The notes beneath the pieces are model-generated. The model did not search any database. It saw nothing but the letters and a program-made list of their open reading frames with translations, and was not told the DNA's origin. 64,000 nucleotides of DNA, taken from contig CAJUMV010000005.1 in assembly GCA_910587715.1 (NCBI GenBank), positions 1 through 64,000 of the forward strand. Direction: 5' to 3'. Shown piece by piece: positions 26,032 through 35,103 of the stretch. The stretch is from an uncultured Lachnospiraceae bacterium (GTDB taxonomy: Bacteria > Bacillota > Clostridia > Lachnospirales > Lachnospiraceae). The translations under genes were made by a program, and so were the position numbers. How positions within the stretch are numbered: the stretch's first letter is position 1; every line of letters starts with the position of its first letter.

Positions 26032-27455
26032 ATGAGAAGGCGAAAGGAAAGCCGGGCACGGAGAGCGGCGGCAATCCTGCTGTCCGCACGCTGATTGCGG
26101 GAATGCTGGCGGATGCGGTTCCAATGACCGTGTTGGCGCAGGAGGCGGCGGATGCATCTGCGGATACGGAAACACAGAAAAGCGACGGCGGGGACGTGAC
26201 AGTGCCTGTGGGACAAGAAACAGGGACAGAATCGGGAGACGAGTCCGGAGAAGAGCCGCCCGTGACGGGAGGACAGGACGGTGTGACGGAGCCTGCGCCG
26301 GATGACGGGGCAGGGCAGGAGACGCCGGAACCGGGTACGGAGGAGAAGGAGCCGGAGAGCGTCAGCGGAAACGGTGTGGAGTCAAAACCTGTGGCGGCAC
26401 CTGCGAGTGTGATGATGGCGGCTGCGCTGCAGGCTGAGAATATCGCCTCCGGCAATGGATGGATACTTGATTCTGACGGCAGGCTGACGATTGAGTCGGA
26501 CATAGGGATGTTAGACCACACGGGAATGTCGGGCTGGGCAGAGTATGATGATGATATAAAAAGCATTGTAATACAAGACGGTGTTACAAGCATTCCGGAC
26601 AATGCGTTTTGGTACTACAGCAATCTGGAAAGCGTAGAGCTGCCGGGTACCGTGACAAGGATCGGAATAGGGGCGTTTTTGAACTGCGAACGCCTGAAAG
26701 CCATAAGGATACCGCATGGTGTGACAAGCATTGAGCGAGACACGTTTTATGTTTTTGGAAACTGCAAATTTGTCACGGATAAGGCACAGGGTATCCATGT
26801 TCCGGATGCGGATACATATAAGAACGCGACGGACAAAGGATGGGGCGATTGGGCACCTTATATCACCGACGGCACGCACACCCATAGCTGGTCGACTGAC
26901 TGGACAAACAATGAATTCCACCACTGGCATGAATGTACCGTCGAGGGCTGTACGGTAACGGACGATACTGACAAGGACAGTTATGGAGCGCATGTCTATG
27001 ACAATGACAGCGACACAGACTGTAACACCTGCGGCTACAAAAGGACTGCGTCTGCACATAATGCTGTATTGAATGTGACGCTGCGCGTGCATGGATATGA
27101 TGCCGCAAGATGGAAAGGCATCAATGTATATGGGCATAGTAGTAATATAGAGCTGTTATCAATATCGGAGCCTGAAATAAGATCCGGGCAGGGTTACACG
27201 GATTTTGGATATACATTTAATCTGAATGTGAAAAGCAGCGATAACTTTTTCATAAAGTATAGCAGTTATTGTATTATGATTGATAGTTATGAAAAAGGGA
27301 AAGTGAGGGCAGGACAAAATGATTGGGGAACGGTCGACGTATGGCCGGTTCGCTTTATGAATGGTGATGAAGTACTGCAAAAATCCGGGCGGCGGAAAAG
27401 GCAGAACCTGTCTGGCACTTGCCGCAATCTTCGTACTGCTTGTGTATTATCATAG
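26032..27455 (+). pseudogene. Secreted BspA-like leucine-rich-repeat protein, frameshifted
   Basis: The ATG at 26032 encodes a basic start and half of a signal peptide (MRRRKESRARRAAAILLSA), then hits TGA at 26092. In the neighbouring frame the peptide continues as TLIAGMLADAVPMTVLAQE, a complete signal peptide with an Ala-x-Ala-like end. One missing base near 26087 explains this. The mature part has an acidic Pro/Glu/Gly linker (to about residue 95 from ATG 26103) and two or three BspA-type LRR units (SIVIQDGVTSIPDNAF, SVELPGTVTRIGIGAF). A His/Cys-rich segment with CTVEGC and CNTCG follows. Another frame at 27367-27505 encodes a hydrophobic anchor-like segment, so a second frameshift near the 3' end is likely. 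Confidence 0.65.
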
Positions 27456-27507
27456 TATTGGGAAGAAAACTGGCGTTTCATCTATTCAAGAACAATTGAC
27501 ATTTTAG

Positions 27508-27536
27508 TTGATTGACCAGTGCATTTCTGCTATAAT
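27508..27536 (+). promoter_or_regulatory. Sigma-A promoter
   Basis: TTGATT (27508-27513) and TATAAT (27531-27536) with TGC before the -10 are spaced by 17 bases. It drives the broken gene that starts near 27590. Confidence 0.75.
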
Positions 27537-27589
27537 AGACAAAATATATCGAAATATAGCAGAAAAACAAATCCGGTGGAGGGATGATT

Positions 27590-28127
27590 TTGGATAGAAA
27601 CGTAAATGTAATAACAGATGCAAGGGGCAATAAGACTGTATTCATCAATAATATAATTTTTAAAGGAAAAAGGGCGGTGAATTGGAATGATGTAAAAAAA
27701 TACATGGAAGCATATGTAGATGATTTTTACGAAATTGCTGATACAAAAGATATTGTGTATATCGGAAGAGAACTGCCAGATGAATACACAGGTTCTCGAT
27801 ATACATATTCTTTAAAAGGTGCAAATGCAAAAGCAAAGGCAAATGCAGCACAGGGTATACCAGAAATGATTCAGATTGCGACTGGAAAACATTTTAGAGA
27901 AAACTCAGGAGAAAAGCACAAAAGAAATGCTGCAAATGGTTGGTATCGGTATAATTCACGTTTTGCTTTGCCAGTTTACGGTGAAAATGAGGAGATTGAA
28001 CGGATATAATGTATATCATGCATCTATGCTCATACGGCACGACGCTGACGGAAAAATGTACCTTTATGATGTTATAGACATAAAAAAAGAAACGAGCAAC
28101 CCTTTCGAACCATACGGTTTTACTTAG
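27590..28127 (+). pseudogene. Phage-type nuclease-domain protein (PBECR-like), frameshifted
   Basis: The first frame encodes DRNVNVITDARGNKTVFIN onward to WYRYNSRFALPVYGENEEIERI and stops at 28009. The other frame resumes directly as YNVYHASMLIRHDADGKMYL and ends after KKETSNPFEPYGFT. One extra base near 28003 separates them, so this was a single gene of about 179 codons. The C-terminal part resembles the phage-associated Barnase/EndoU/colicin/RelE-like nuclease domains found in Lachnospiraceae; this assignment is from memory of the motif. The TTG at 27590 fits the GGAGG spacing better than ATG 27584. Confidence 0.6.
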
Positions 28128-28321
28128 CAAAAACCCATCTCTTTTTCTAAAGTATAAGGTATGTGATTAGCACTGTCAAGCGTGATTTTTAAAAATATTT
28201 TGGTACTGTTGATTGTGATAAGTGATTAATACCCTGTTACGTAGAAAGGGGAAAAGTCTGGCAATAATGAGCAAGTAAACTAAATTTTCAAATAATCTGA
28301 CAATTCACAAAAAAGTCTTTA

Positions 28322-28350
28322 TTTACAAATCCCACAAGCGGGTGTATTAT
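28322..28350 (+). promoter_or_regulatory. Sigma-A promoter of gltBD
   Basis: TTTACA (28322-28327) and TATTAT (28345-28350) are spaced by exactly 17 bases, about 90 bases upstream of gltB. The remaining part of the 28128-28321 gap is AT-rich, and I see no gene or clear site in it. Confidence 0.75.
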
Positions 28351-28360
28351 TGTATACATG

Positions 28361-28400
28361 TAGAACGCAAAGGAGCGCTAGATGTCTTCTTTGCGTTCTC
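28361..28400 (+). repeat. Hairpin repeat, copy 2, in the gltB leader
   Basis: A 10-bp perfect stem (28363-28372 with 28389-28398) with a 16-base loop lies immediately after the predicted gltB transcription start. Sequence and loop closely match the copy at 25422-25461. The T-run is poorer here, so it may attenuate or simply mark a duplicated intergenic repeat. Confidence 0.7.
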
Positions 28401-28439
28401 TTTCTATATATAAACCATCAAAAGTCAGGAGTGAAGCTT

Positions 28440-31400
28440 ATGTTTGATGTAAAGACAACCATCCCGAAATCCCCGCTCTACCGGGCGGAGTTTGAACACG
28501 ACAACTGCGGTATCGGCGCGTGCGTCAATATCAAGGGCAAAAAGAGCCGTGCCATCGTGGAGAATGCGCTTAAGATTGTGGAGAATCTGGAGCATCGTGC
28601 CGGTAAGGATGCGGAGGGCGAGACGGGAGACGGCGTGGGAATCCTCACGCAGATGCCTCATAAATTTATGGTGAAGGTGACGAAAGCCTTGGGCTTTGAC
28701 ATCGGCGGCGAGAGGGAGTACGGCGTGGGCACGTTTTTCTTCCCGCAGGATGAGCTGCAGCGCAATCAGGCGAAGAAGATGTTTGAGATCATTGCGGAGA
28801 AAGAGGGGCTGCAGTTTTTGGGCTGGCGCGATGTGCCGACTGTGCCGTCCGTGCTTGGGCATAAGGCGGTGGAGTGTATGCCCTGCATCATGCAGGCGTT
28901 TATCAAGAAGCCGGCGGGCGTGGAAAAGGGGCTTGACTTTGACCGGAAACTGTACATACTGCGGCGTACCTTCGAGCAGTCAACAGATGTGACTTATGTG
29001 GTCAGTCTGTCAAGCCGGACGATCGTGTACAAGGGGATGTTTCTTGTGGGACAGCTTCGCACCTTCTTTGCGGACTTGCAGGATAAGGATTACGAGTCGG
29101 CGATCGCCGTGGTGCACTCCCGGTTTTCCACGAACACGAACCCGAGCTGGGAGCGGGCGCACCCGAACCGTTTTATTGTCCACAACGGCGAAATCAATAC
29201 CATCCGCGGCAATGCGGACAAGATGCAGGCGCGGGAGGAGAACATGGAGTCCGAGCATTTGCAGGGGCAGATGCACAAGATTCTTCCCGCAATCAATGCC
29301 TCCGGATCCGATTCCGCCATGCTCGACAACACGCTGGAATTTCTCGTGATGAGCGGGATGCCGCTGCCTTTGGCGGTGATGATCACGATTCCCGAGCCTT
29401 GGGAAAACAATAAGACCATGTCCCAGAAGAAAAAGGATTTCTACCAATATTATGCGACCATGATGGAGCCGTGGGACGGTCCGGCGTCGATCCTGTTCTG
29501 CGACGGGGATATCATGGGTGCGGTGCTTGACCGAAACGGTCTACGCCCTTCCCGCTACATGATCACGGACGACGACACGCTGATTCTCTCCTCGGAGGTG
29601 GGCGTGCTGGATATCGACCCGTCGAAGATTGTGATGAAAGAAAGACTCCACCCCGGCAAGATGCTTCTGGTGGACACGGTGCAGGGAAGAGTTATCGACG
29701 ATGACGAGCTGAAAGAGAAATACGCATCGGCGCAGCCCTACGGCGAGTGGCTGGACAGCAAGCTTGTGACCTTGAAGGAGTTAAAGATTCCGAACCAGCG
29801 CGTGCCGGAGTTTACCTACGAGGAGAGGCAGCGGATGCAGAAGGCGTTCGGCTACACCTACGAGGATTTGAAGACCAGCATTCTGCCGATGGCGAAAAAC
29901 GGTGCCGAGGCGATCGCGGCGATGGGCGTGGACACGCCGATTCCCGTGCTCTCCAAGGCGCATCACCCGCTGTTCCACTACTTCAAACAGCTTTTTGCGC
30001 AGGTGACGAACCCGCCCATCGACGCGATCCGCGAGGAGGTGGTTACTTCCACCACGGTCTATCTGGGGCAGGACGGGAATCTGCTTGAAGAGATGCCGGA
30101 AAACTGCAATATGCTGCGGGTGCACAACCCGATTCTGACAAGCACCGACCTCTTGAAGATCAAGACCATGAAGGCGGAAGGCTTTAAGGTAGAAGTGATT
30201 CCGATTACTTATTATAAGAATACGAGACTGGAAAAGGCGATCGACAGGCTTTTCGTGGAGGTGGACAGGGCGTACCGTGACGGCGTGAATATCATTATCC
30301 TTTCCGACCGGGGCGTGGACGAGAACCGGGTGGCGATTCCGTCGTTACTCGCGGTATCCGCTTTGCAGCAGCATCTGGTCAGCACGAAGAAGAGAACGAG
30401 CGTGGATATCATCTTAGAATCCGCGGAGCCGAGGGAAGTGCACCACTTTGCGACCCTGCTGGGCTTCGGCGCTTCGGCGATCAATCCCTATCTGGCACAG
30501 GAGAGCATCAAGGAACTGATTGAAAATCACATGCTGGATAAGGATTATTACGCGGCGGTGAACGATTACAACAGCGCGATTCTGCACGGCATCGTAAAGA
30601 TTGCCTCCAAGATGGGCATTTCCACGATCCAGTCCTATCAGGGATCCAAGATTTTCGAGGCGATCGGCATTGACAAGGATGTGATCAACAAGTATTTTAC
30701 CAACACGGTGTGTCGTGTGGGCGGCATTACTTTAAAAGATATCGAGGAAGAGGTGGACACCCTGCACTCGATGGCGTTTGACCCACTCGGTCTATCTACG
30801 GATCTGACGCTGGACAGCACGGGGCATCACCAGATGCGCAGCGGTGCGGATGAACACCTGTACAATCCGGAGACCATTCATTTACTGCAAGAGTCAACCA
30901 GAAGGGGCGACTACGAATTATTTAAGCAATATACCAAAGCGGTCAACAACGAGGACAGCATCAAGAACCTGCGCGGGCTGATGGACTTTAACTATGCGAA
31001 GAAACCCGTGCCGATCGAGGAAGTGGAGAGCGTTGACACGATTGTCACAAGGTTTAAGACGGGCGCTATGTCCTACGGCTCCATATCCAAGGAGGCGCAC
31101 GAGACGATGGCGATCGCCATGAACCGGCTGCACGGCAAGTCCAACTCCGGCGAGGGCGGGGAGGATAAGGACAGACTGACGGTGGGAGCGGACGGCTTAA
31201 ACCGCTGCTCGGCGATCAAGCAGGTGGCGAGCGGACGCTTCGGCGTGACAAGCGAATACTTAAACAGCGCGCAGGAGATTCAGATCAAGATGGCGCAGGG
31301 GGCGAAGCCCGGTGAAGGCGGACACCTCCCCGGCGGCAAGGTCTATCCGTGGATTGCGAAGACCAGACACTCCACGCCCGGCGTAGGCTTGATTTCCCCG

Positions 31401-32993
31401 CCGCCGCATCACGATATCTATTCAATCGAGGACTTGGCGCAGTTGATTTATGACTTAAAAAATGCCAACACCAAGGCGCGGATTTCGGTGAAGCTCGTTT
31501 CCGAAGCGGGCGTGGGCACGGTGGCGGCAGGCGTGGCGAAGGCGGGCGCACAGGTCATTCTGGTATCCGGCTACGACGGAGGCACGGGAGCCGCGCCCCG
31601 CAACTCCATTCACAACGCGGGACTTCCTTGGGAGCTGGGGCTTGCGGAGACGCATCAGACGCTGATTCAGAACGGGCTGAGAAACAAGGTTCGCATCGAG
31701 ACGGACGGAAAGCTGATGAGCGGGAGGGACGTGGCGATCGCGGCGATCCTCGGCGCGGAGGAGTTCGGTTTTGCGACAGCGCCCCTTGTGACCATGGGGT
31801 GTCTGATGATGCGCGTCTGCAATCTGGACACCTGCCCGGTGGGAGTGGCGACCCAGAACCCGGAGCTTCGCAAGCGCTTCACGGGCAAGCCGGAGTACGT
31901 GGAGAACTTTATGCGGTTTATCGCGCAGGAACTCAGAGAGTACATGGCGAAGCTGGGCGTGCGCAAGGTAGATGAACTGGTGGGCAGGACGGAGCTTCTG
32001 AAGGTGAAGGAGAACCTGACGGACCGCCAGCGCAAAGTGGATTTAAATTTGATTTTGAGTAACCCTTACGAGGGGAGTAAGGAGAAGTTTATCTTTGACC
32101 CGAAGCAGGTGTACGACTTCCATCTGGAAAAAACTTTGGATGAAAAAGTGCTTTTGAAGCAGCTTTCCAAGGCGCTTGAGAGCGGGCAGAAGCGCAGCCT
32201 TGAGGTGGACGTCTCCAACACAGACCGTACCTTCGGCACTATTTTCGGCTCGGAGATCACGAGACGGTTCGGCGACACGCTGGAGGAGGACACCTACCAT
32301 ATCCTGTGCAAGGGTTCCGGCGGGCAGAGCTTTGGCGCGTTTATCCCCAAGGGGCTGACGCTTGAGCTGGTGGGCGATTCCAACGACTACTTCGGCAAGG
32401 GCTTGTCCGGCGGCAAGCTGGTGATCTATCCCCCGAAGGGATCGGCTTTTAAGCAGGATGAAAACATCATTATCGGCAACGTGTCCCTCTACGGCGCGAC
32501 CTCCGGCAAGGCGTTTATAGGCGGCGTGGCGGGCGAGCGGTTCTGCGTGCGCAACTCCGGCGCGATTGCGGTGGTGGAGGGCGTGGGCGACCACGGCTGT
32601 GAGTACATGACGGGAGGACGCGTGGTCGTGCTCGGCGCTGTCGGCAAGAACTTTGCGGCGGGCATGAGCGGCGGCATCGCCTATGTGCTGGACGAGAACA
32701 ACGATCTGTACACCAAGACCAACAAGGAGATGGTTTCCTCCTATGAGATCACCTCGAAATACGACGTCCTTGAACTGAAAGAGATGATCAAGGAGCATGT
32801 GGCTTACACCAATTCCGTCAAGGGGAAGGAGATTCTGGACAATTTCGGAGAGTACCTGCCGAAGTTCAAGAAGATCATCCCGCACGACTACGAGATTATG
32901 CTGAAACTGATCGTGCAGATGGAGGAAAAGGGACTTAGCGCGGAGCAGGCGCAGATCGAGGCATTCTACAAGAAAGATAAGGAGGGGGCGTAA
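28440..32993 (+). CDS. gltB: Glutamate synthase, large subunit
   Basis: This 1517-residue enzyme transfers the glutamine amide nitrogen to 2-oxoglutarate, giving two glutamates. The class II amidotransferase domain begins at Cys23 (DNCGIGA) after a short propeptide. The central and FMN-binding synthase domains follow (GEGGEDKDR, KPGEGGHLPG, SGYDGGTGAAPRNS). The 3Fe-4S cluster motif is in GCLMMRVCNLDTCPVG, and the C-terminal GXGXG helix domain is rich in Gly-Gly repeats. ATG 28440 has AGGAG upstream. Codon use is markedly more GC-rich than in the flanking pseudogenes. Confidence 0.97.
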   Translation: MFDVKTTIPKSPLYRAEFEHDNCGIGACVNIKGKKSRAIVENALKIVENLEHRAGKDAEGETGDGVGILTQMPHKFMVKVTKALGFDIGGEREYGVGTFFFPQDELQRNQAKKMFEIIAEKEGLQFLGWRDVPTVPSVLGHKAVECMPCIMQAFIKKPAGVEKGLDFDRKLYILRRTFEQSTDVTYVVSLSSRTIVYKGMFLVGQLRTFFADLQDKDYESAIAVVHSRFSTNTNPSWERAHPNRFIVHNGEINTIRGNADKMQAREENMESEHLQGQMHKILPAINASGSDSAMLDNTLEFLVMSGMPLPLAVMITIPEPWENNKTMSQKKKDFYQYYATMMEPWDGPASILFCDGDIMGAVLDRNGLRPSRYMITDDDTLILSSEVGVLDIDPSKIVMKERLHPGKMLLVDTVQGRVIDDDELKEKYASAQPYGEWLDSKLVTLKELKIPNQRVPEFTYEERQRMQKAFGYTYEDLKTSILPMAKNGAEAIAAMGVDTPIPVLSKAHHPLFHYFKQLFAQVTNPPIDAIREEVVTSTTVYLGQDGNLLEEMPENCNMLRVHNPILTSTDLLKIKTMKAEGFKVEVIPITYYKNTRLEKAIDRLFVEVDRAYRDGVNIIILSDRGVDENRVAIPSLLAVSALQQHLVSTKKRTSVDIILESAEPREVHHFATLLGFGASAINPYLAQESIKELIENHMLDKDYYAAVNDYNSAILHGIVKIASKMGISTIQSYQGSKIFEAIGIDKDVINKYFTNTVCRVGGITLKDIEEEVDTLHSMAFDPLGLSTDLTLDSTGHHQMRSGADEHLYNPETIHLLQESTRRGDYELFKQYTKAVNNEDSIKNLRGLMDFNYAKKPVPIEEVESVDTIVTRFKTGAMSYGSISKEAHETMAIAMNRLHGKSNSGEGGEDKDRLTVGADGLNRCSAIKQVASGRFGVTSEYLNSAQEIQIKMAQGAKPGEGGHLPGGKVYPWIAKTRHSTPGVGLISPPPHHDIYSIEDLAQLIYDLKNANTKARISVKLVSEAGVGTVAAGVAKAGAQVILVSGYDGGTGAAPRNSIHNAGLPWELGLAETHQTLIQNGLRNKVRIETDGKLMSGRDVAIAAILGAEEFGFATAPLVTMGCLMMRVCNLDTCPVGVATQNPELRKRFTGKPEYVENFMRFIAQELREYMAKLGVRKVDELVGRTELLKVKENLTDRQRKVDLNLILSNPYEGSKEKFIFDPKQVYDFHLEKTLDEKVLLKQLSKALESGQKRSLEVDVSNTDRTFGTIFGSEITRRFGDTLEEDTYHILCKGSGGQSFGAFIPKGLTLELVGDSNDYFGKGLSGGKLVIYPPKGSAFKQDENIIIGNVSLYGATSGKAFIGGVAGERFCVRNSGAIAVVEGVGDHGCEYMTGGRVVVLGAVGKNFAAGMSGGIAYVLDENNDLYTKTNKEMVSSYEITSKYDVLELKEMIKEHVAYTNSVKGKEILDNFGEYLPKFKKIIPHDYEIMLKLIVQMEEKGLSAEQAQIEAFYKKDKEGA

Positions 32994-32995
32994 TC

Positions 32996-34489
32996 ATGGG
33001 AAAACCGACAGGATTTATGGAGTATGAGCGCAGGGTGTCCAGAGATGTGAGCCCCAGACAGCGCATTAAGAATTTTAAGGAATTTCACGAGCATTTGACG
33101 ATGGAGCAACAGCGGGAGCAGGGCGCGCGCTGTATGGACTGCGGCGTGCCGTTCTGCCAGTCGGGGATGACCCTTTGCGGCATGACCTCGGGCTGTCCTC
33201 TGCACAATCTGGTGCCGGAGTGGAACGATCTGGTCTACACGGGAAACTGGGAACAGGCGTACAACCGTCTGCACAAGACAAACAATTTTCCGGAGTTTAC
33301 GTCGAGGGTGTGCCCCGCGCTCTGTGAGGCGGCATGCACCTGCGGCTTGAACGGCGATCCGGTTTCCACCAAGGAAAACGAGTATGCCATCATTGAAAAC
33401 GCTTACGAGAAAGGCTACGCGGCGGCGAAGCCGCCCAAGGTGCGCACCGGCAAGAAGGTGGCGGTGGTGGGCAGCGGTCCTTCCGGGCTTGCGGTGGCGG
33501 ACCAGCTCAACAGGCGCGGGCATCTGGTGACCGTGTTTGAGCGTTCCGACCGCGTCGGTGGGCTTTTGATGTACGGCATTCCGAATATGAAACTGGAAAA
33601 GCACATCATTGACCGTAAAATTAAAGTCATGGAGGAGGAGGGTGTTATCTTCGTGACAAACAGCGATGTGGGCAAGGATTTGAAGGCGGAGAAGCTGTTA
33701 AAGGACTTTGACCGGGTGGTGCTCTGCTGCGGCTCCTCCAATCCACGGGATATCAATGCGCCGGGTAGGGACGCCAAGGGCATCTACTTTGCGGTGGATT
33801 TCCTGACGGCGAACACAAAGAGCCTGCTAGACTCGGACTTTGCGGATAAAAAGTATGTGGACACGAAAGACAAAAATGTGGTGATCATCGGCGGCGGCGA
33901 TACCGGCAACGACTGCGTGGGCACGGCGATCCGACACGGCGCGAAGTCCGTGACCCAGATCGAGATGATGCCCAAGGCGCCTGATACGAGAGCGGACAAC
34001 AACCCTTGGCCCGAGTGGCCCAAGGTCTGCAAGACCGACTACGGTCAGCAGGAGGCGATTGAGGTCTACGGTCATGATCCGCGTATTTACGAGTCCACAG
34101 TGAAGGAGTTTGTGAAGGATAAGAACGGTAATCTGAAGGCGGTGAAGATCGTCTCGCTGACTTGGGAGAGGGACGAGAAGACGGGACGCATGAACATGAA
34201 GGAGATTGAGGGATCCGAAAGGACGCTGGATGCCGAGATTGTGCTGATTGCTGCGGGATTCCTTGGCAGCCAGAAGTATGTGACCGACGCCTTCAAGGTG
34301 GAGCTGGACGGCAGGACCAATGTACAGACGTCGGCGTGCCGATTTGCGACCAGCGTGGATCGCGTGTTTACGGCGGGCGATATGCACACCGGGCAGTCGT
34401 TGGTGGTGAAGGCGATCCGACAGGGCAGGGAGTGCGCCAGAGAGGTCGATGAGAGCCTGATGGGATATACGAATCTGTATATCCAGTAA
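32996..34489 (+). CDS. gltD: Glutamate synthase, small subunit (NADPH)
   Basis: This 497-residue flavoprotein passes electrons from NADPH to GltB. It has N-terminal Cys clusters for 4Fe-4S centres (CMDCGVPFC, CGMTSGCP), an FAD fold (VAVVGSGPSGLAVADQL) and an NADPH fold (VVIIGGGDTGNDCVG), and ends with TAGDMHTGQSLVVKAIRQGR. It begins 2 bases after gltB with GGAGG in the gltB end, so the two are co-translated. Confidence 0.97.
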   Translation: MGKPTGFMEYERRVSRDVSPRQRIKNFKEFHEHLTMEQQREQGARCMDCGVPFCQSGMTLCGMTSGCPLHNLVPEWNDLVYTGNWEQAYNRLHKTNNFPEFTSRVCPALCEAACTCGLNGDPVSTKENEYAIIENAYEKGYAAAKPPKVRTGKKVAVVGSGPSGLAVADQLNRRGHLVTVFERSDRVGGLLMYGIPNMKLEKHIIDRKIKVMEEEGVIFVTNSDVGKDLKAEKLLKDFDRVVLCCGSSNPRDINAPGRDAKGIYFAVDFLTANTKSLLDSDFADKKYVDTKDKNVVIIGGGDTGNDCVGTAIRHGAKSVTQIEMMPKAPDTRADNNPWPEWPKVCKTDYGQQEAIEVYGHDPRIYESTVKEFVKDKNGNLKAVKIVSLTWERDEKTGRMNMKEIEGSERTLDAEIVLIAAGFLGSQKYVTDAFKVELDGRTNVQTSACRFATSVDRVFTAGDMHTGQSLVVKAIRQGRECAREVDESLMGYTNLYIQ

Positions 34490-34599
34490 AATGCCTGGCA
34501 GTAAATTACGGGGTATTCCACCCTTGCATCAGGTATCAATGTTATACATGTACGACTTCGGAGCGTTGCTCGCGGGAATAAAAAGGACAGGATTAAAGA

Positions 34600-34636
34600 A
34601 AAAACCGACAGACGGAATGGGTGTCGGTTTTTTTTC
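34600..34636 (+). terminator. Rho-independent terminator of gltBD
   Basis: An AAAACCGACA arm pairs with TGTCGGTTTT around an 11-base loop and runs into eight T. It closes the gltBD operon. Confidence 0.88.
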
Positions 34637-34638
34637 AT

Positions 34639-34659
34639 AGAATAATCATTTCTGCGAAA
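34639..34659 (+). repeat. 21-bp inverted repeat, left copy
   Basis: These 21 bases are repeated exactly, in inverted orientation, at 35042-35062. The pair encloses about 380 bp that contain direct repeats and the promoter of the TnpB-like gene. No target-site duplication is visible outside the pair. Confidence 0.8.
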
Positions 34660-34749
34660 TTTTACCATCAAATATCCTTCAGCATCTGTCAGAAAACCTT
34701 GCCATTCAGCCTGTCTGCTTTGTTTTTGTTCGGGGGAGAATAAATTACC

Positions 34750-34792
34750 AAACAAGAAAAATTGACCACTTTTGACCAGAAACAAGAAAAAT
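34750..34792 (+). repeat. Short direct repeats in the gltD-tnpB-like intergenic region
   Basis: A 13-base A-rich unit (AAACAAGAAAAAT) occurs at 34750-34762 and 34780-34792, 30 bases apart. Between them TTGACCA occurs twice, 10 bases apart. GACCACTTTT (34764-34773) recurs at 34852-34861. The phasing suggests protein-binding sites. I see no intact gene in the 34490-35103 gap. Confidence 0.55.
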
Positions 34793-34974
34793 ACCATCAC
34801 AGCATAACATGCCGGAATTTCATATTCACAATGGAAACGCGGCCCTGCAATGACCACTTTTCTACCATAAATAGCAGGATACTATAATATAAATGCGTGG
34901 AAATACCGATATAAATGATGAATTATAAATGGAAAAGATAATTAAAAGATCGAAAAATCGTTTTTTTCTCCAAT

Positions 34975-35003
34975 TTGACAAAACGCAAAAACCTCAGTAT
35001 AAT
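34975..35003 (+). promoter_or_regulatory. Perfect consensus promoter of the TnpB-like gene
   Basis: TTGACA (34975-34980) and TATAAT (34998-35003) are separated by 17 bases, a fully consensus vegetative promoter. It lies about 100 bases upstream of the TnpB-like start. Confidence 0.88.
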
Positions 35004-35041
35004 TGGCTGTAAGTGTTCTTGTACCATTTAGAAAAAGTAAG

Positions 35042-35068
35042 TTTCGCAGAAATGATTATTCTGCGAAA
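35042..35068 (+). promoter_or_regulatory. Leader hairpin and right copy of the 21-bp inverted repeat
   Basis: TTTCGCAGAA and TTCTGCGAAA form a perfect 10-bp stem with a 7-base loop in the 5' leader of the TnpB-like mRNA. Bases 35042-35062 are the inverted copy of 34639-34659. Confidence 0.75.
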
Positions 35069-35103
35069 TTCTGCCGCAGTTATTTTGTTACGGTTCGGAA
35101 GGC

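Noticed and set aside
34750..34792. CRISPR array
   Set aside because: Only two short A-rich repeats with one spacer-like gap and no cas genes.
34087..34857. Long minus-strand open frame across the end of gltD and the intergenic region
   Set aside because: Its first part is antisense to gltD and the rest has no start signal or recognisable domain; it may be chance.
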